Counted from the stretch's first letter, positions 1 through 14,370 are shown. The stretch: DNA of 64,000 nt from Marsupella aquatica (GCA_973895155.1 OZ316898.1:14012001-14076000); one strand, 5' to 3'. Notes: generated from the sequence alone by a model not told the origin. A program made the numbers and translations.

Positions 1-1004
1 TCGTCGCACTCCTCTTCGACCGCCGAACGTACCGCCTCTAATCCGCACATATCGCCGCGCATAAGCGCAAAACGAAATAGCCAAGCACTTTCCGCCGCCA
101 CCTTCGCCAAAACAGAGACACACAACTCTTTCACCTCCGATTACGCCTCCATCACCCTTCCAACTCCTCTATCCCGCCAATCCGCTAGAGCCGTAATCTA
201 CCGTGATAGTAGTCTCCCCTTCCACCACTCCAGCGACTTCGCCACTTTGCAGCGCTCAACTCAACTCAACTCCCTCGTCGTTCTTGTCTCTCGGCCAAGG
301 CCAAGTCCGCTCCCACCATTCGCGCTTCGCGGTTGGCCCGATTTGAACGCACAGCACAGGTTACATTATCTTCCAGTACCACCTGAATCCTGTTTTGTCC
401 AAGCTGCAAAGGACAAACTTGTACTCACATTCAAGAGTCGGGAGCAGCAACCGAAGCATGATTTTGACTTCCCATCGTAGCTTCCCTATAAGCTTATTCT
501 TCGTCAAACCATCCTCCTATTAGTGTGCGCAAAAGTCCCTCCTACGGTCAGCTCACTCACACGCCGGGCCGCCATAGCCAACCCCTTGCTCGCCCGCCAA
601 CGAACCAATAAACCTCCCCCGTCTTCCCGCTCCCTGCTACTACTACTCACTGTACTCAAAACACACCCTCGTCCCCGTCCCGTCCCGTTCACTTGCCCTC
701 GTCCTGTCCTGTCCCGTCCCGTCCGTCAGTCCCTCCCGCCACCGACTCTAGACCGGAGCAGCCTTGCGTGCGGGGTCCAATCTTCGTCACCGCACGTCCC
801 GTGGTTTCTATTCGGTTCAAATGTTGTTGTTCTTCGGGGTCTTCTTGCAGGCGTAGACCCCAATCTGACCGTTGATTTTTCGGTACGGATGGACCCTGGC
901 TCAGTCGCTCGCTCGTGGGCTTTTTTTTGGTTTGTTTTTTGTGTGTGTTTTTGGGTTTTTACAAAGAATTTGACATAGTGTGTAATGGTAAGGACGTATC
1001 CCAA
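1..1004. other. GC- and pyrimidine-rich stretch without a recognised gene
   Basis: This segment is richer in C and T than the DNA to its right. It includes a run of CGTCC/TGTCC-type pentamers at about 668-735. Several overlapping open frames exist on both strands, but they are low-complexity (Ser/Pro/Arg-rich), match no family I recognise and contradict one another. It could be the promoter, 5' UTR or first-exon region of a gene lying left of the window. Nothing in it decides this. Confidence 0.3.
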
Positions 1005-4000
1005 TTGGCCTGAAGTTAATTAATGAATGTTTAACACATGTTCTGAACTTCTCTAACTAGTTTTCTAACCATCAAGCAGTCAATCTGCTGCTCTTTCATC
1101 ATCATTCCATGGCGCCTTTTCAGGAGTTGCTCTTGGGGTTTCATAATAGGGTGTCTCAAACTTTCAGGCCTGCAGAAAAAATCTGTTCTAAATTATGGAA
1201 AAGAAACTTGTCCTGAAACTAACTATTATTAAAGCTGGTGGAACCAAAACCGAGCACCTTGTGGCAGGGTAATCCTTAGGTGTGACCTATGTCAGCCTCG
1301 GGGAAGGAGAAAATGCTAGGAATTTCCATAATCTGTTTTCTATAATTTATGTACTAGCCATTAGACGTCTGGATTTAAGGTTTTTTGTGTATTATTTCCT
1401 AATCATCATATGCTCCTAGATTAAGGATGATCTTTAGATTGTGGAGAATGGGGGCTTCGACTCGGTGGGAAACAATCTAGCAATTTATTGGCCAAAAGTA
1501 GCAGTATGTTTTTGGGGAGGTGGAATTGGCGAAAATTTGAATCCAAAAAGTACGCTGCCTTGAGGTACTCTCGATTACGGTGTCAGGATTTAGCACCATT
1601 ATTTTATTACAGTTTTGGGCTCCACTGTACTTTTGAGGGGAATTTGTAGTGGAGTTATAAGCTGAGATAGGATCCTTTTCCTAAAGGCTTTATTTGGATA
1701 CGAGTTTCTAAGCTCCTATAGGGTTTATAGACAACACCAGCCTGACTGCCTATTTTCATAAGTAGAGCTCTTGTGCTTTCAGTTCCAACGTAGGGGTGCC
1801 CCAAAGTCACGGCCTCCTGTAGATCAGTGCCACACGAGTCATCATGATCACCAAGATGAAATTAAGACCTCAGACCAGTTGGTCCTGTTGAATTCATAGG
1901 TTTGTTATCAAATGTTTGATTGATTTGAAAAGACACAGAAACCACTCCCGTTACCTACACTTGGCTAGGGAAGCAGGAAGCTGCTAGGCAGAGGAAACGT
2001 TTAAGCCATAATTTTTGTAGTGACCTCTCTAAAAAGTCTTTGTCACTTTTAGCAAAAATGCACTAGGTTTTGATTTTCCATTGGCCACTTTCTCAGCTAG
2101 CAACAAACCCCTTTGGCCAGAATCTAATGGCCATATATCTAAGGAGATGACAGTCAGAAGTAATTGAAGAAAATTAGACAAGGATCTGATCTCTTCCACT
2201 CTCAAACTTTGTGAGGTAATAGATAGGACATTAAAGAACTTGCCGGAAAAAGTTTAGATTAAAGAAAGATCCAATAAGCTGTCCAATTAAATGCAATTAT
2301 TTGTCAATCAACAAATTACAGTTGGTTGGCGTGTCTGGAAAAACCACTTGGAGCATCCCGGGGAGGATCCTTAGCAAAAATGAAACATTATTCCGTATTA
2401 GATGGGCTGAACAAACCCCTCATCCATCCAGGAAACAAAAGCCTGGATGGACTGGCACGTTTGCCCCCGTTATCCCCATGGACTGTGACAGGGGCATACC
2501 ATTTTACACCTAATCATGAAATAATTCAACTGCAAATGAATGATAAATTCTTTCATTAATTGTTCACCTATATTTATATCAGTCTAAGAACATTATTGCT
2601 TACCTCAATGTCAAATTGAGAATGTATATAAATGGAATGGAGTGAAGATGCACATTTAAAATCTTCCTTAGCTCCATAGTGGCAAAGTACTCAAAGCGCT
2701 CTTTGTAACAAGAGCAGCGCTATATGAAATATATGATTTTTGGTAGATTTGTTTCCAAAAACATTACTTGTAGTTTTTCTCTAAAAACTTTCAGTCGTGC
2801 TCTCTGAAAAATTCAATTCATCAACAATACTCCCCCCCCCAAAAAAAATTCCCAATTAGCTCTATAGCAATAAATTTATAAAAACACTATTTATAACAAA
2901 AACAATGGTTTCTGAAAATAGTATTTTACAACAATGGTTATGCAAATTAGAATTTCCTTGGCTCCATAATGAAAAAATTACTATAATCTCAGTAACAAGA
3001 GCAATCTATAACTATAATAAGGGATCCTGTCTTTTTTCGTCCTTGGTCACCATACAAAAAAGTTTCTAGGCGGGAAAGATCCACAGCCGTTAGATTTGAT
3101 TAGCTGTTTTTGTTCACCATTGATGAGAGAAATGTACACCCCTATCACGTATTTGTTTCCCGCTGCCCCGTAATGCCCCCGGCCAATCCCTATGGGCCTG
3201 CCCTCCTTGCACAGTGCAAAGCACTGGCATAGGGCTTGTGCTCTATAAAAAACAACATTACGTAAAAATATTTCTGGAAGTCGGATAGTCATTCCGTAAA
3301 TTATCAATGCCCTAGAATCTCAAGAAAATAGGTAGAAAAGCTGTAATTTATTTATGAAAAATTGAGCTTATTTGGGCTTTAGACTTGACCCCTAACCTCC
3401 TTGGTGGGAATTGTTTCCTTAATTCATGAGTTATTTGTGCTACTCTGGTGCCCCTTTTTGCAGGGCTTATAAACATAAAATATATATTTTTGAGTAAATT
3501 AGATTCATTTGGTTTTTACCATTCAGCAAACTTACTTAAGGTGGTATGAGTGAAGCACTCAATCTACTCAAAATGTCATCTCCCATGAAGGTTAGATAAT
3601 GTATTTATATAAGTACCTAAATGTGCTTTACATTTTATCTTTTTTATTAAACTCTAAAAAATGGATAAAATAACTGTGGAGGGGAAAGAGTTGGAAGAAT
3701 GAAGCGCAAGAGTTGGAAGAATGAAGCGTGAGTTTCAATTAAAGAGCTTTGGCCTCTGTTAGTGTATTTTTTAAGACAAAAATGGTGACAGAGTTTACTG
3801 ATAAGGACATAAATGATGATTTGGTTATTTACAGTGTATTTTTTGGACAGAAGAAAAATAATAAAATATGCAAGCATATTTTTATGTTTTAATCAAGTCC
3901 ATACAGGTTTAACTTATCCATGAAGGTTTCATGGACAACGTGTAGGTCCATCTGGGTGCGAACAAAGTCTACTCTTAAGGGCCTAGGGTCTAGAGTGAAG

Positions 4001-5873
4001 CCTCTAGACTGTGAACCCTAGTACAGAAAAAAATGATTATAAATCTCAATTAAAAAACACTTAAAATGAGTATTAACGAAATAACATACAAATATTATTG
4101 TGCAAGATTTATTTTCTTTATATTTATTTACGTTCAAGGAAGGCATTCAACAAATTCATGACAAATTGTAAAGTGAAATGTTAAACCCCTAAATATGGAT
4201 GATCGGATGAGTACGTGCTGTAATTTTTTTCAAATGAGTGCTGTACTAAGTTTTTTGCTAGATTCTAAGTACGTACTGTAATTAAAGGCCACGGTATGCA
4301 ATAAGTAATTTAAGTGTAATGCTATGATGATAAAATTCTTGTGACTGGTGATGCATCCTATCTTTTTGAACTGTACGCACAACGATATTTTCAACTAGCT
4401 TGGAAGGGAGAAAAGGACCAATGTACTAAAAAGGGGCCAAAGTACAATAATAACAAGGTCAAAGAGTACCAGTAAGGACATGAAACTCAAAAGAAGAGGG
4501 CAAATGCAAACCCCCAAAATCATCCTAATATTTAGTGAAGGGAACTAGTGAAGACTCTAGACCATAAATCTCAATCTCAATACAAACAAAACAGATAACA
4601 AGTGCTTATAGTCCATAGTGAAACTTCTAGACAAAATTAATGCGTCTTTAATCTCAATACAAACAAAACAGATAACAAGTGCTTTACAGTCCATAGTGAA
4701 ACTTCTATACAAAATTAATGCGTCTTTATAAGGACAAAACTTAAAATGAGGGTGGACAGTAGACAAAGATGGGGCCAAGATAACAAAACTCACATTGACA
4801 AATGAAAACTGAAATGAGAGTGGATAAAAAACAGGGATTGAAGGAAAATAGAATATAATTTGTTTTGTGCAAGATTTTTTTATTCTTTCATATCTATTCA
4901 CGGTTCAAGGAAGGGGTAATTATGCTAGTAAAAATAATAATGTGACTAACTAATGGCTCACATCTACAATCATATCAACGAAGTTTTCAAGGGACATGGA
5001 TGGACTCAACGAGGCTTGCCTACGTTAAGGCAAAGAAATGGATCTGTACAAGAGAGCTTCTCTGGTGAGTCTCAATCATGCTATGGGAGCAAGCGCTTAT
5101 TTAACTCTACAAAAGAACCCACCATAATGTATGAAAAATATTCAATGTTCAGACACTACAGTACGTATTCAGTTCGAATAGCACTTCACCAAGGAGCAAA
5201 AAGTAACATACCAGATGGTCACAGTGTGTACAACGATCTTTGTTAGTCCCTAGTATATTCCGACAGCACTCAACCTTAACCTGTCCAGCCTCTCATGAAC
5301 AACTTTGTGAGTGTGTAAATAAGAGAGAGAACGAACGATTGCACTTTTCAGCCAGAGTAAGATAATGATTCTGTATCCTTTACTTCACGTGACAGACATC
5401 TTTCAAAGCAATACTCCTGCCTAACAGTCATAATTAAGTGGCCCTCTTACTGAAATAGACGTTCTCGAAACGGCGACTAGATGCAAATCAAATTTGACAG
5501 AGTTCGAGCTGAGTTTAAATACTGCCGTAGGATCTCAATAACAGCCAGATTGAAACTACAGTACCTGCGAAAACACTCTGAAACATAATAGGAAAAACTC
5601 CTTATATAATCCCGACGCGTTCAGAAACTTTTGCAGTAAAAACACTCCGTGTTCAGGAAGAGCAGAGAAGCATAACATGAAGAACTCTGTAATTCCCATC
5701 ACATCGTTTTGCGGTAAAAGCAATGCAGGCCTACCAGAAATGCGAAGGCACTCTCGAACCTCTCTTTTACTTTATATTTCTCGCACCTCAACAAAATTCT
5801 TTCAATCTGGCAAATTTCAATATTACGATTGCTCTATAGATGCCACTACCTCCTCTGGAAAGAGCATCGTCAA
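1005..5873. other. AT-rich intergenic region, no gene recognised
   Basis: I see no conserved protein, RNA gene or complete mobile element here. Open frames are short and lack domain signatures. Small tandem duplications occur: a 22-bp unit near 3,690-3,727 and a 77-bp unit at 4,574-4,728. The last several hundred bases before 5,874 probably include the 3' UTR of the minus-strand DYAD-like gene. Confidence 0.4.
4574..4728. repeat. Tandem duplication, 77-bp unit, two copies
   Basis: The block starting ATCTCAATACAAAC at 4,574 recurs at 4,651 with only a few substitutions. Both copies end in AATGCGTCTTTA. It lies in AT-rich non-coding DNA. Confidence 0.85.
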
Positions 5874-8800
5874 CTATCCAAATAATACACTCAGCCGAGA
5901 ATGATAGTCAGCAATTATTTGCAAGAATTGCTTAAGAGGACCAGTGAAGGTCGATGCGTGCTGAAGTCCCAGTTGTCCCTCATGGAAATCTGCCCTGCCA
6001 AATAGGAAATGCTATCTTTCAGTGAGCAACTTGTGATAAACGTTCGATTTAGAGTGCAATTTCGAATTGGAAATACAGAGTGAGCACATAGCATTACCCC
6101 TATTAAATGACCCTAGGTCGAAAAGTACGGTACTTACGAATGCAAATTGTTCGTGTTCGGGGGTGCCAAACCGAGCCATGCGGAGCTTTTGGCCTTGGAG
6201 CATTTCTCAGGAACAACAATCTCGTGAAAGGATTTTTGCGTGGTTGATCGGATCCCTTCCATTCGGTGTTTCTCACTGGGCGCCAGTCGTTGCTCCATCT
6301 CCAATACAGCTTTCAGCACAAGATGCTCAGCTCTGTAACCGGAATCTTTTGAAGGATTTGCTAGCGTCTTATCTAAGGATGAATTTGCCTCAGAAAACGA
6401 TGGTAAATTGAGAGACTCACTTGCATCGCAGTGTGCTGCTGTGACTGCTGAAAGAAAACTTTGCGGATAATCTCCACTAGTGTGGGCGGACTGTGTACCT
6501 GATCTCATCGGCAAGTGGTAGGTCTGACCTTGGTGGAATAGCCTACATTGAGTAGCATCAGGATAAGCTGTTATCGCAGGTGAATATTCTGGAGTAGAAC
6601 CAACAAATGAATTGGAAGTATGTGTCAAGTTGGGAAGCTGATTTCGCGACACAAGTTGGATGTCTCTCGCTTTGGCAGGTTTTCGGTGCACCCAAACGGA
6701 CGCGTGCGCTTCAATTTTTTTGAAGCACGTAGCTCGAAATTGGCTCCCTTCTGCTGTCATCCCCTTTATTCTGTTGTGTTCTGAATAATGGTCGGGAAGC
6801 ACTGTAACTTGAGGTCTTTCGCCAACTACGGAGTCAGTTGACGGCAAACAGAAGTTTGCGTGAGGTTGGAAATTTGGTGTGAATTGATCTTTACTGTCAG
6901 ATCTCGTAATGCTGTAGAGAACACGTGCTGAAGCATCCTCACGAGAAGTTGCTGCGCTGTGACCAACGTAAGGTGCAGTACTCGTGGCGGGGGGAGTTCC
7001 TGGTGATAAAACGCCTTCTGTCCAAGCACTGAAAGCTCCTCTCTGAGGAATAATCATGCCCCCAGGCCCAAAGCAACGACGAGCAGGAGCGGTATACGTC
7101 TCCACTTCAGTTTGTATGCCCCAATTCACTCCAGAGCTAGGTCGAGAATGACCACGTCTATTTGGTTCATTACCACAAGAGATGAATGAATCTGCTTGAA
7201 CTCTACGTTTACTTCTATCAATCTCCTCACGGGACATTTGGTGGTCCGCTGGGGAGGAAGTCCTTGCGAAGCAATTTGTCGTATCGAGAGCAATCCTTGC
7301 AGGGTGCTCTGGAGCTGAGGTTGGGTCACGACCACCAAGCTGACAGGTAATTAGTGACCTCGATTCAATAGCACCACTATTGCCTTCTGTTGATGTTAGC
7401 TTGGTATGCTCTGCTTGCGAGAGTCCGAGTCCCATCATTGTAAAGTGAACATAATCCTGGAAATCACAGACCAGAAGTAAAGCTCAGCTGATTTTAAGAA
7501 CTGTGGGGTCAGAGCCAGCATCGGGGGGATACTCAAAGATCATTCAAGCTTTGAATGCAAACTGACTGTTCCTACGTAATCTATTCGTCCAGTCAGTGTG
7601 GATCTGCTTCTGGAAGCATGATCGACAAGTAGGGCATGGACTAGCTCATTAATTAAGGTGCACAAAAACGGGAACATATCCTGGCCGAAGGGCGACAACT
7701 ATGTCGACCAATTTCGGATTTAATAATTATGGTTGTCCACGGTATTACTTCTTAACGATCCTATCACTGAGACTTGAAATTTACCTCGATGATAGCTACA
7801 GACTTCTGAACGGCTGACAGGTCCATCTCTAATTGACTCTTAGCTTCTGTCGAAATCTTGCAGGTTGATCTCGCTTCCTGGACATGTAACATTTGATCAT
7901 GAGACTGAGCAGTAGAGTAAGAAGAAAGTCCGGAACCGATGCACTTAAGTAATAAGTAGGTCCTGAAAAAAAAGCTTAAAGAAAGTCAGACAACATATTA
8001 CAGTCAATGAAGTGGGACAGCAGCTCAACAGTATCTCGAAATCAATTGTACAGCCTATCCAGGTAACGTGCACGTGCAGCTTGATGCCGGCAGTTAGCAA
8101 TAGTCGAAGTCTAAATTTAGGACTTTTTACTAATTTGGTCGATTGTGATCAATCCACAATACTCAGGTCTGTCATAGAACTAGTCATTATCCATGCACAT
8201 GTGTTTCACTTGAACTTTCACCCCATTGACCACAGTTCTAGTTTTAATGCTTAATTCCTTTCTCAAGTCATGACTAGTTTGGATCACCTGGTCATTTTCT
8301 GTTGTGGTCTTATGCTCCTCTTCCTGTAAACCTTCCTTAAGCTTCAGCTCAGGAGTTCTTGTCTCTCGACTCCTCGATCTCGTCACTTGCAACGAGAGTG
8401 ATTGGAGGTCACTGCATACTCGAGAAGGAACACAACATATATTAATTCATTAGATGAAGGGGATGCTGTTCGACATGAGAAGTAGATGAACAATACATGC
8501 AGTCGAGATCTGCATCGATAATAGCCCTGCTCTTCCTCGTAATTATTATTTTGTACGTCAAGAAAACTATGAATTCCAATACCTTCGAACCTTGTAGACC
8601 TTCTCTTTCAGCTTTTTCAATTCAGCGACCTCTGCAGGTGTCATGCCTTGGTTGAAACATCCGTAACCGTAATCTCCTCGTCCAAGCAAGACATCGCCTG
8701 GTTTCCATCCAGGCGGTGGAATCCAAGACGGATCTTCTATGTTAGCAGCTTTCCTGATCTCCATCAAACTAGCGTCTTCAAGCCAATACTCCATTGCTCC

Positions 8801-9990
8801 TTCGGCATTATGCCTTCTTCGAAACCGCTCTCCATTGGCTATAACGGTGTCAGTCATGTGTTTCAGTAAATGGTCGAGAAGTCCTGTATCACCTATGTCC
8901 TTTCTCGCTTCTTCACGTAGTGCTGGCCGCAAAATTGGCTTACCGGGAGCTGCTCCTCTTTGATGCATGATGTCAATCAACTTCAACTGGGCCGATTTGT
9001 ATCTGAAAGGTGTAATTGTAATTGGTCCGTCAGCAGTATTGTCCTTTGGCTTAAAATGTGGATTCAGCCACAGTAGTGTAAGATCTTAGAGAACTAAGGG
9101 ATCTCCACTGTCCAAACAAGAGTAGGACTAAGATTCAAGACAGTCTGAACGTACGTGGAATGAAAAGCAAAATCCAATTTATTCTCGACAATTATCGCTA
9201 CACAAACGTTTGATGAACTTGTTTACTCTTTCAATGCAGAAGTTTACAACTGTTCATGGCTATAGTTTTTCTATCCGGAGTCATTTGAACCCTACCTCTC
9301 CGTAGCCCACCTTCCTCTCATGTCCTTAGCAAGTTTGAGACCAGAGTTCGAGCATATGTGCGGCCTAGAATTATTGGACTTACTCAATGCATCTTGGCAT
9401 TTCAAGGAGTCCAACTCATTCAATGCGCCTAACTCAGTGAACTTTCTTTTGCGTCTTGAATGCATGCGGCTCGATCTCTTGCTTGGCAGGAAGTCCGGAG
9501 TTGCTCTACTTTGTCCGAGACTCTCATGGTGCTCATCATAAAAGTCCAGAATCTTTCTACTTGAAATTTTCTCTGTGTACTCATTACTCTGACCCTTCGT
9601 GCTGGTGCCATTCCTATAAGGACTAGATCCATTACCGGGACGATACCCGGAAGTAGTTCTCCTCACGCTGCGTATCCCCCGCCTGATTTGAGACCTTAAG
9701 GAACCTTGGCAGTTACTGTCCTTGAATCGCTCGTTGACTATTAGGTTTCCTTCACGACTTACAATTATGTCATTACGGGGTCTCAGTTGGGTCAAAGCTT
9801 CCACTGCTCCGAGCTCTCCGTTTTCCTCATCTTCCAGGTCTTTGTCTGTATCAGTATCAGCATCAGTATCTTTGTCACCGGACAACATCTCAAACTGCAT
9901 TGTCTTCAACATCCGCGTCGATTGCCGAGGGAAGTTCACGACGATTGGGAAGTCTATATCAACTCTGAGTACCAAGCAAGTGGCCTTCAG
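5874..9990 (-). CDS. DYAD/SWITCH1/AMEIOTIC1-like meiotic protein (N-terminal exon not found)
   Basis: Plant DYAD/SWI1/AM1 proteins act in the nucleus at meiotic entry and in cohesion and prophase I. The diagnostic core lies in exon 9,002-8,583: PILRPALREEARKDIGDTG, then LLDHLLKHM, RFRRRHN and GAMEYWLE, ending with a PPPGWKPGD segment. The preceding exon (about 9,990-9,296) carries an acidic Asp/Thr stretch, a basic region and GRWATER. Splicing AG|A joins it to YKSAQLKLIDIM. Later exons are 8,411-8,222, 7,943-7,785 (coiled-coil-like), 7,456-6,138 (long, Ser-rich, poorly conserved) and 5,994-5,874 (stop TAG). All junctions are GT...AG, phases agree and no internal stop was found. The product is long, about 970 residues even without its N-terminus; angiosperm homologues are roughly 600-800. 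The start lies upstream in 10-12 kb. The family call is firm; the start and minor junctions are less so. Confidence 0.88.
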
Positions 9991-10048
9991 ACAGCGGCCA
10001 AGTAGTCAGACCATTTGGAACGACATGGTTGGATCCTTATGACCTGAA

Positions 10049-10280
10049 GAATGCGTGATTTAAACATCTACTACATTCAGCGCGTATATCGTGATTTCCT
10101 TCTGCACAAGGCAACGTACTAGCGCATGTTAATCTGAGACACATATAGAAACCCTTCACGAATGCGTGATTTAAACATTTAAGACATTTAGCGCGTATAT
10201 CATGATTCCTTCTGCACAAGGCAATGTACTAGCGCACGTTAAGAAACGTCTGAGACACTGACATATAGAAACCCTTCACG
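10049..10280. repeat. Tandem duplication of about 111-120 bp
   Basis: Two adjacent copies begin GAATGCGTGATTTAAACAT at 10,049 and 10,160, and each ends ATAGAAACCCTTCACGA. They differ by substitutions and a small indel. They lie just upstream of the identified coding part of the DYAD-like gene, within an intron or 5' region. Confidence 0.85.
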
Positions 10281-11804
10281 ATGTTCCGATGAATGAATTG
10301 AAAACGAAGTCACTTGCGAAGAATATCGCTTCCTTACTAGTCCATATAAAAACACAGTTCGAAGGAGAAGCGAAGCTATGAAGTAGCCATTCCATCTACA
10401 TAGAAACCTTTTCCCATCGGTGCCCAGCTCGCATGCTTCAAGTATTCCATCTCTAATGTGCATTGTGTATGAACTCTCACTTAGACAAACAAAAGTAATT
10501 AAATCCACCCAAAGCATCCGGCTGCTGGCGTCTTTAACCAAGACTTGCAATTAACATAGCGGTCATCTGTCTGGACCTACAAAGAAAATCTGTGCTACTC
10601 GGAACAGCGCCGGGAAATTTATCTCGATCATGACCAATCTGCAAGTCAACTTAATAAGCTAGTTTTCAGCAACTAATTAACTGCCTTCATTCGCGATCAG
10701 GATCGAGTAAATTTCTGGTGTATATCAGAAAAAATCGATCAATCACAAGGCTGCATCTAAGAAAACTTGCGATGACTTCCGACCTATGGTTGTGTAGGTT
10801 GAATCAATTAATTAAAACAACGTAGTAATTATTAGATAGGAGCCTACAGTGCTTACCGACACACATGTGCAGATTTCGTCTGGCTTCAATTGTTGTACTA
10901 AATCCGCTGGGCTATCAATCACAACAATTAATATTGTGAGGCTTCTTACAACGTACTTCAATTTCTGCAGCTTCTCTCGAGCCAGTAAGGCAGACCTGCA
11001 AACAAGAATATGTATCGGTGATCTTCATACTCAATCTAGCTGACTTAACAATTAGACCTACAATTAGACAGATTGACTGGTCGCCAGATCCGTGCGGATC
11101 AAACTTCGATGATCAATTTCATTTTCAGGAACAATAAGAAAATTTAGAATAAACTGGTCTATCCTCAAGTACTGATAAAAACATGAACTAGCGGTCCTAA
11201 TTTCTAAACTCGCAGAAGGCTGAACTGTTCCTTGCGTTAGTCGCGCTGGTCACTGCATACTACTTACTCTTTCGATCGAAAGTGAACTTTCGCTTGGGCC
11301 TCGAGATCTTCTTTGCCAACTAACTTAAAAGCATGCGACTTAATTACAGCATTGATCAATTAACAATGCACAGTTAACTAACCACACTTCTGCCAAATTC
11401 TGTACCCTAAAGAAATTCACACTCAGAATTGAGACAGCAAATACACACCCGATCAGTGTTGCAGGTCGTCCGCTTCTGTGCCACTCAACGCTGATCTCCT
11501 AGAAAGTCGCAATGGCGCAGCCCGGGAGGCGTCTCCGTGAGCACAAAGTTCCTCATCGTTCCTCGAAATATTCTTTGCCGATCAAGAGCCCACGAGTGTC
11601 TACCTTCGAGTACACTGCCTCACTTAAAATCGGGACATCAGTTCTATAGAGCAAACGTACGTGCACGTCCCCGTCAATCTCATCGGCAGCAATCGTTACG
11701 CTCGTGAGCTAGTCAGGATTTCGGGATGACAAAGCAGAATCGCTGCATTGCGACTGCTCATTCCGAACCGTAGAGAGAGCTCAGGATCAGTTGTGAGCAA
11801 GCAC

Positions 11805-11924
11805 CGCTTCCCTCGAGCAAGCGGAAGGTCTGGACGGAGATCGATCGACAAGGTACGAGCCGCTTCCCTCGAGCAAACGGAAGGTCTGGGCGGAGATCGA
11901 TCGACTAGGTACGAGCGTGAGTAT
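11805..11924. repeat. 56-bp tandem repeat, two units, GC-rich
   Basis: CGCTTCCCTCGAGCAA at 11,805 recurs at 11,861. Each copy is followed by GGAAGGTCTGG and GGAGATCGATCGAC. The repeat sits in the GC-rich island upstream of the DYAD-like gene, so a promoter or 5' UTR location is plausible but unproven. Confidence 0.85.
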
Positions 11925-13659
11925 GAGGCCAATGGCATCGACGCGAAGACAAGCAAACTGCCCGAAAGAAAAGGCCGGGCGTGAAGGAGACAGGCAGGCA
12001 CGGAGGCGCGGGGCGCTTCTGTCCTCGCGTCACGCACGTACCCCAGTGCTAATCCGAACAGCGAGGCAAGGCCTACTAACGGAATTGAAAAATTAAAGTT
12101 TCCAAAAGCGTACATTAGAAATATAAATTTTTAAATTTTCTTATGCACCGACTACACCGAGTGACCCTCCTCTGCACTTCAATTAATTGGGAGCTCTAAT
12201 ATTCTTTTCACTACGCCCATTAATCCGGGTCTTGGTTTCACGTTACCTATGTGTGTCTTAACTTGGGTATGCCTTGTAGTCCCGTAATCTGGCTTTAATT
12301 ACTGACATTAAGTGGCCATGTAGCATTTGCTAAGGAACTCTGTAATTGGGCTATATGTGAACCTTGTAAGGCACACTATAACTATTGGAGGGAACATCAC
12401 TATTATTCCATCCATATTAAGCTTATTTCTCCAAATTCATATTTCATCCACACTTGAACATTCAATTGGCATTTTCAGTATTTTGAAAAGAGGGGAATGA
12501 GGCCAGGGGCTAAGTAGAGAAATTACCCTCAAACCCTAAAACTCATAATAACCCTATGAACATTTAAATACATGTTAGATACCCCTTATTAATTTGTATA
12601 TGATAAATTTAAAAGGAATTCCAGTTACTAGTTTCCCCTGGCTAGTTTACACAAGAGAAACAGGGAAATCAATGCACTAATGTACAAAATCAAAGTTATA
12701 AAGTCAGAATAAAATTTGTAATACAGTATAAGTTTTGTAGTATTATCTTGTGGAATTGCCTTGAAAAATTTCAACATTGCATCAAATTTGGCAGAATAGC
12801 CTTTGAAATATTTTGAGGAAACCTTGACCCAGGTACCTAGGAAGCTGTCATCACATAGGTCACCAACTTTAATTGATCCCCTATTTTTGGCCCTCTACTT
12901 GCACTCCAACCCAATCAATTGGACACAAAGTTAACTTGCTATGCACATAATTTTTTAGTTAGATATTCTATGAAGTGTCATAGTTTGTTGTGATTGGATT
13001 GACATGGTGCTCATGTCCCTGAGGCCTCAAAACTCATCATCAGTCGGGGGTCCTAGATGACTACACCCAAGCCGCGCCATATCCCATTGCCAAGCGTCCA
13101 TTCCGCATGAACTAGATTTCATTGGCCTTGGGCCCAAGAGGAGCTCTCACATAATCCATCAAAATTTAATCTGTCTGGGGGTCCGGATAGTCCGCCCTGA
13201 GCCCGACCAACTCCCAATGCAAGTCAAAGTCTGTCCTTTGTATGCGTCACTAGCTTAGCGCATCGCCTTTGCTCATAGTTTTACTTAGTCCCAATCAGAT
13301 GGTCATTTGGAGGATTGGATCATAGAGGAGCTCCATGCCAGAGATAAGTGGTCCATAGGGTAGTCGAGTTCCATGACTGTTTTGAACAGACTATCTGAGA
13401 ATCTTATTTTTGAGCATGGCCATGTGGTAGCTCACTTGAGTTGAGTTTCATTAGTCTATGGTTCCCCATATCAATAGTTCAAATGTTGTGACACTTGAGT
13501 TGAGACTAATTAGTCAAGGGTTCAAATGTTGTGACACTTGAGGTGAGACTCATTAATTAGTCTAAGCTTCAGATGTTGTGATTGCTTCTTTGTCCTGGGT
13601 GTGCAACTCTCCGTTTTATGATGCAAGTTTAGAATTCTCTATAATGATGTTATAAACCA

Positions 13660-14370
13660 ATTGACCATGTGAAGTTTTATTTTAGTCTACTAAAATCTTG
13701 TACCTCTCAATTCAAGAAATACAAAGATGTAACCTTATTTAAAAATTAAATGGACATGTTTTGATATGTGAAAATTTGATCAAAACCAAATTATGTGGCT
13801 ATTTTTAATACAAGGGTCTACAGCCAAACTAGCCAGATTTTTAGAATTTTAATTAAAATTCTAAAAACCTTTCAGTAAAAATTACAACATGTTTAGGGCT
13901 ATTTTTAAATTTTATGTAAAAAAATAAGAAAACCTAACCTTTAATATGACTTTAAAATTTTTTTAATAGAAAACCCAAGTTTCTTCAAATTTTAATTTTC
14001 TTATAATCAGCTTTTTAGTCCATATAAAAATGTTATACAAGAGTTGTGTATTGGGTTCTCTAAAAACCTTTCAGTAAAAAATACAACATATTTAGGGATA
14101 TTTTAAAGTTTTATGTGGAAAAATAAGAAAACCTAACCTTTTATATGACTTCAATTTTTTTTAAATGGAAAACAGTGGTGGTGTTCCATGTGGTAAGATA
14201 GAGTGTTGCGAGTGCAACACTAATATATCTGGATCATCTAAGTATGTTATGGATAGGGTGTCTGTCACGAATTGTTTCACAAATTTCTAAGTTATTTCAA
14301 ATTTTAATTTTAATATAGCCAGCTTTTTAGTCCATATAAAAATGTTATACAAGAGTTGCGTATAGGGTTC
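13660..14370. repeat. Nested AT-rich direct repeats, part of a dispersed family
   Basis: CTAAAAACCTTTCAGTAAAA and its downstream context occur twice (about 13,860 and 14,060). TTTTTAGTCCATATAAAAAT followed by GTTATACAAGAGTTG occurs at about 14,010 and 14,325. The leading part (ATTGACCATGTGAAGTTT, about 13,663-13,815) is repeated in diverged form at about 34,615-34,765. This looks like a decayed non-coding repeat with internal duplications. Confidence 0.7.

Noticed and set aside
11696-12115. Minus-strand 139-codon frame in the GC-rich island
   Set aside because: It contains a tandem DNA repeat, has no domain features, and the plus strand is also open. It is more likely promoter or 5' UTR.
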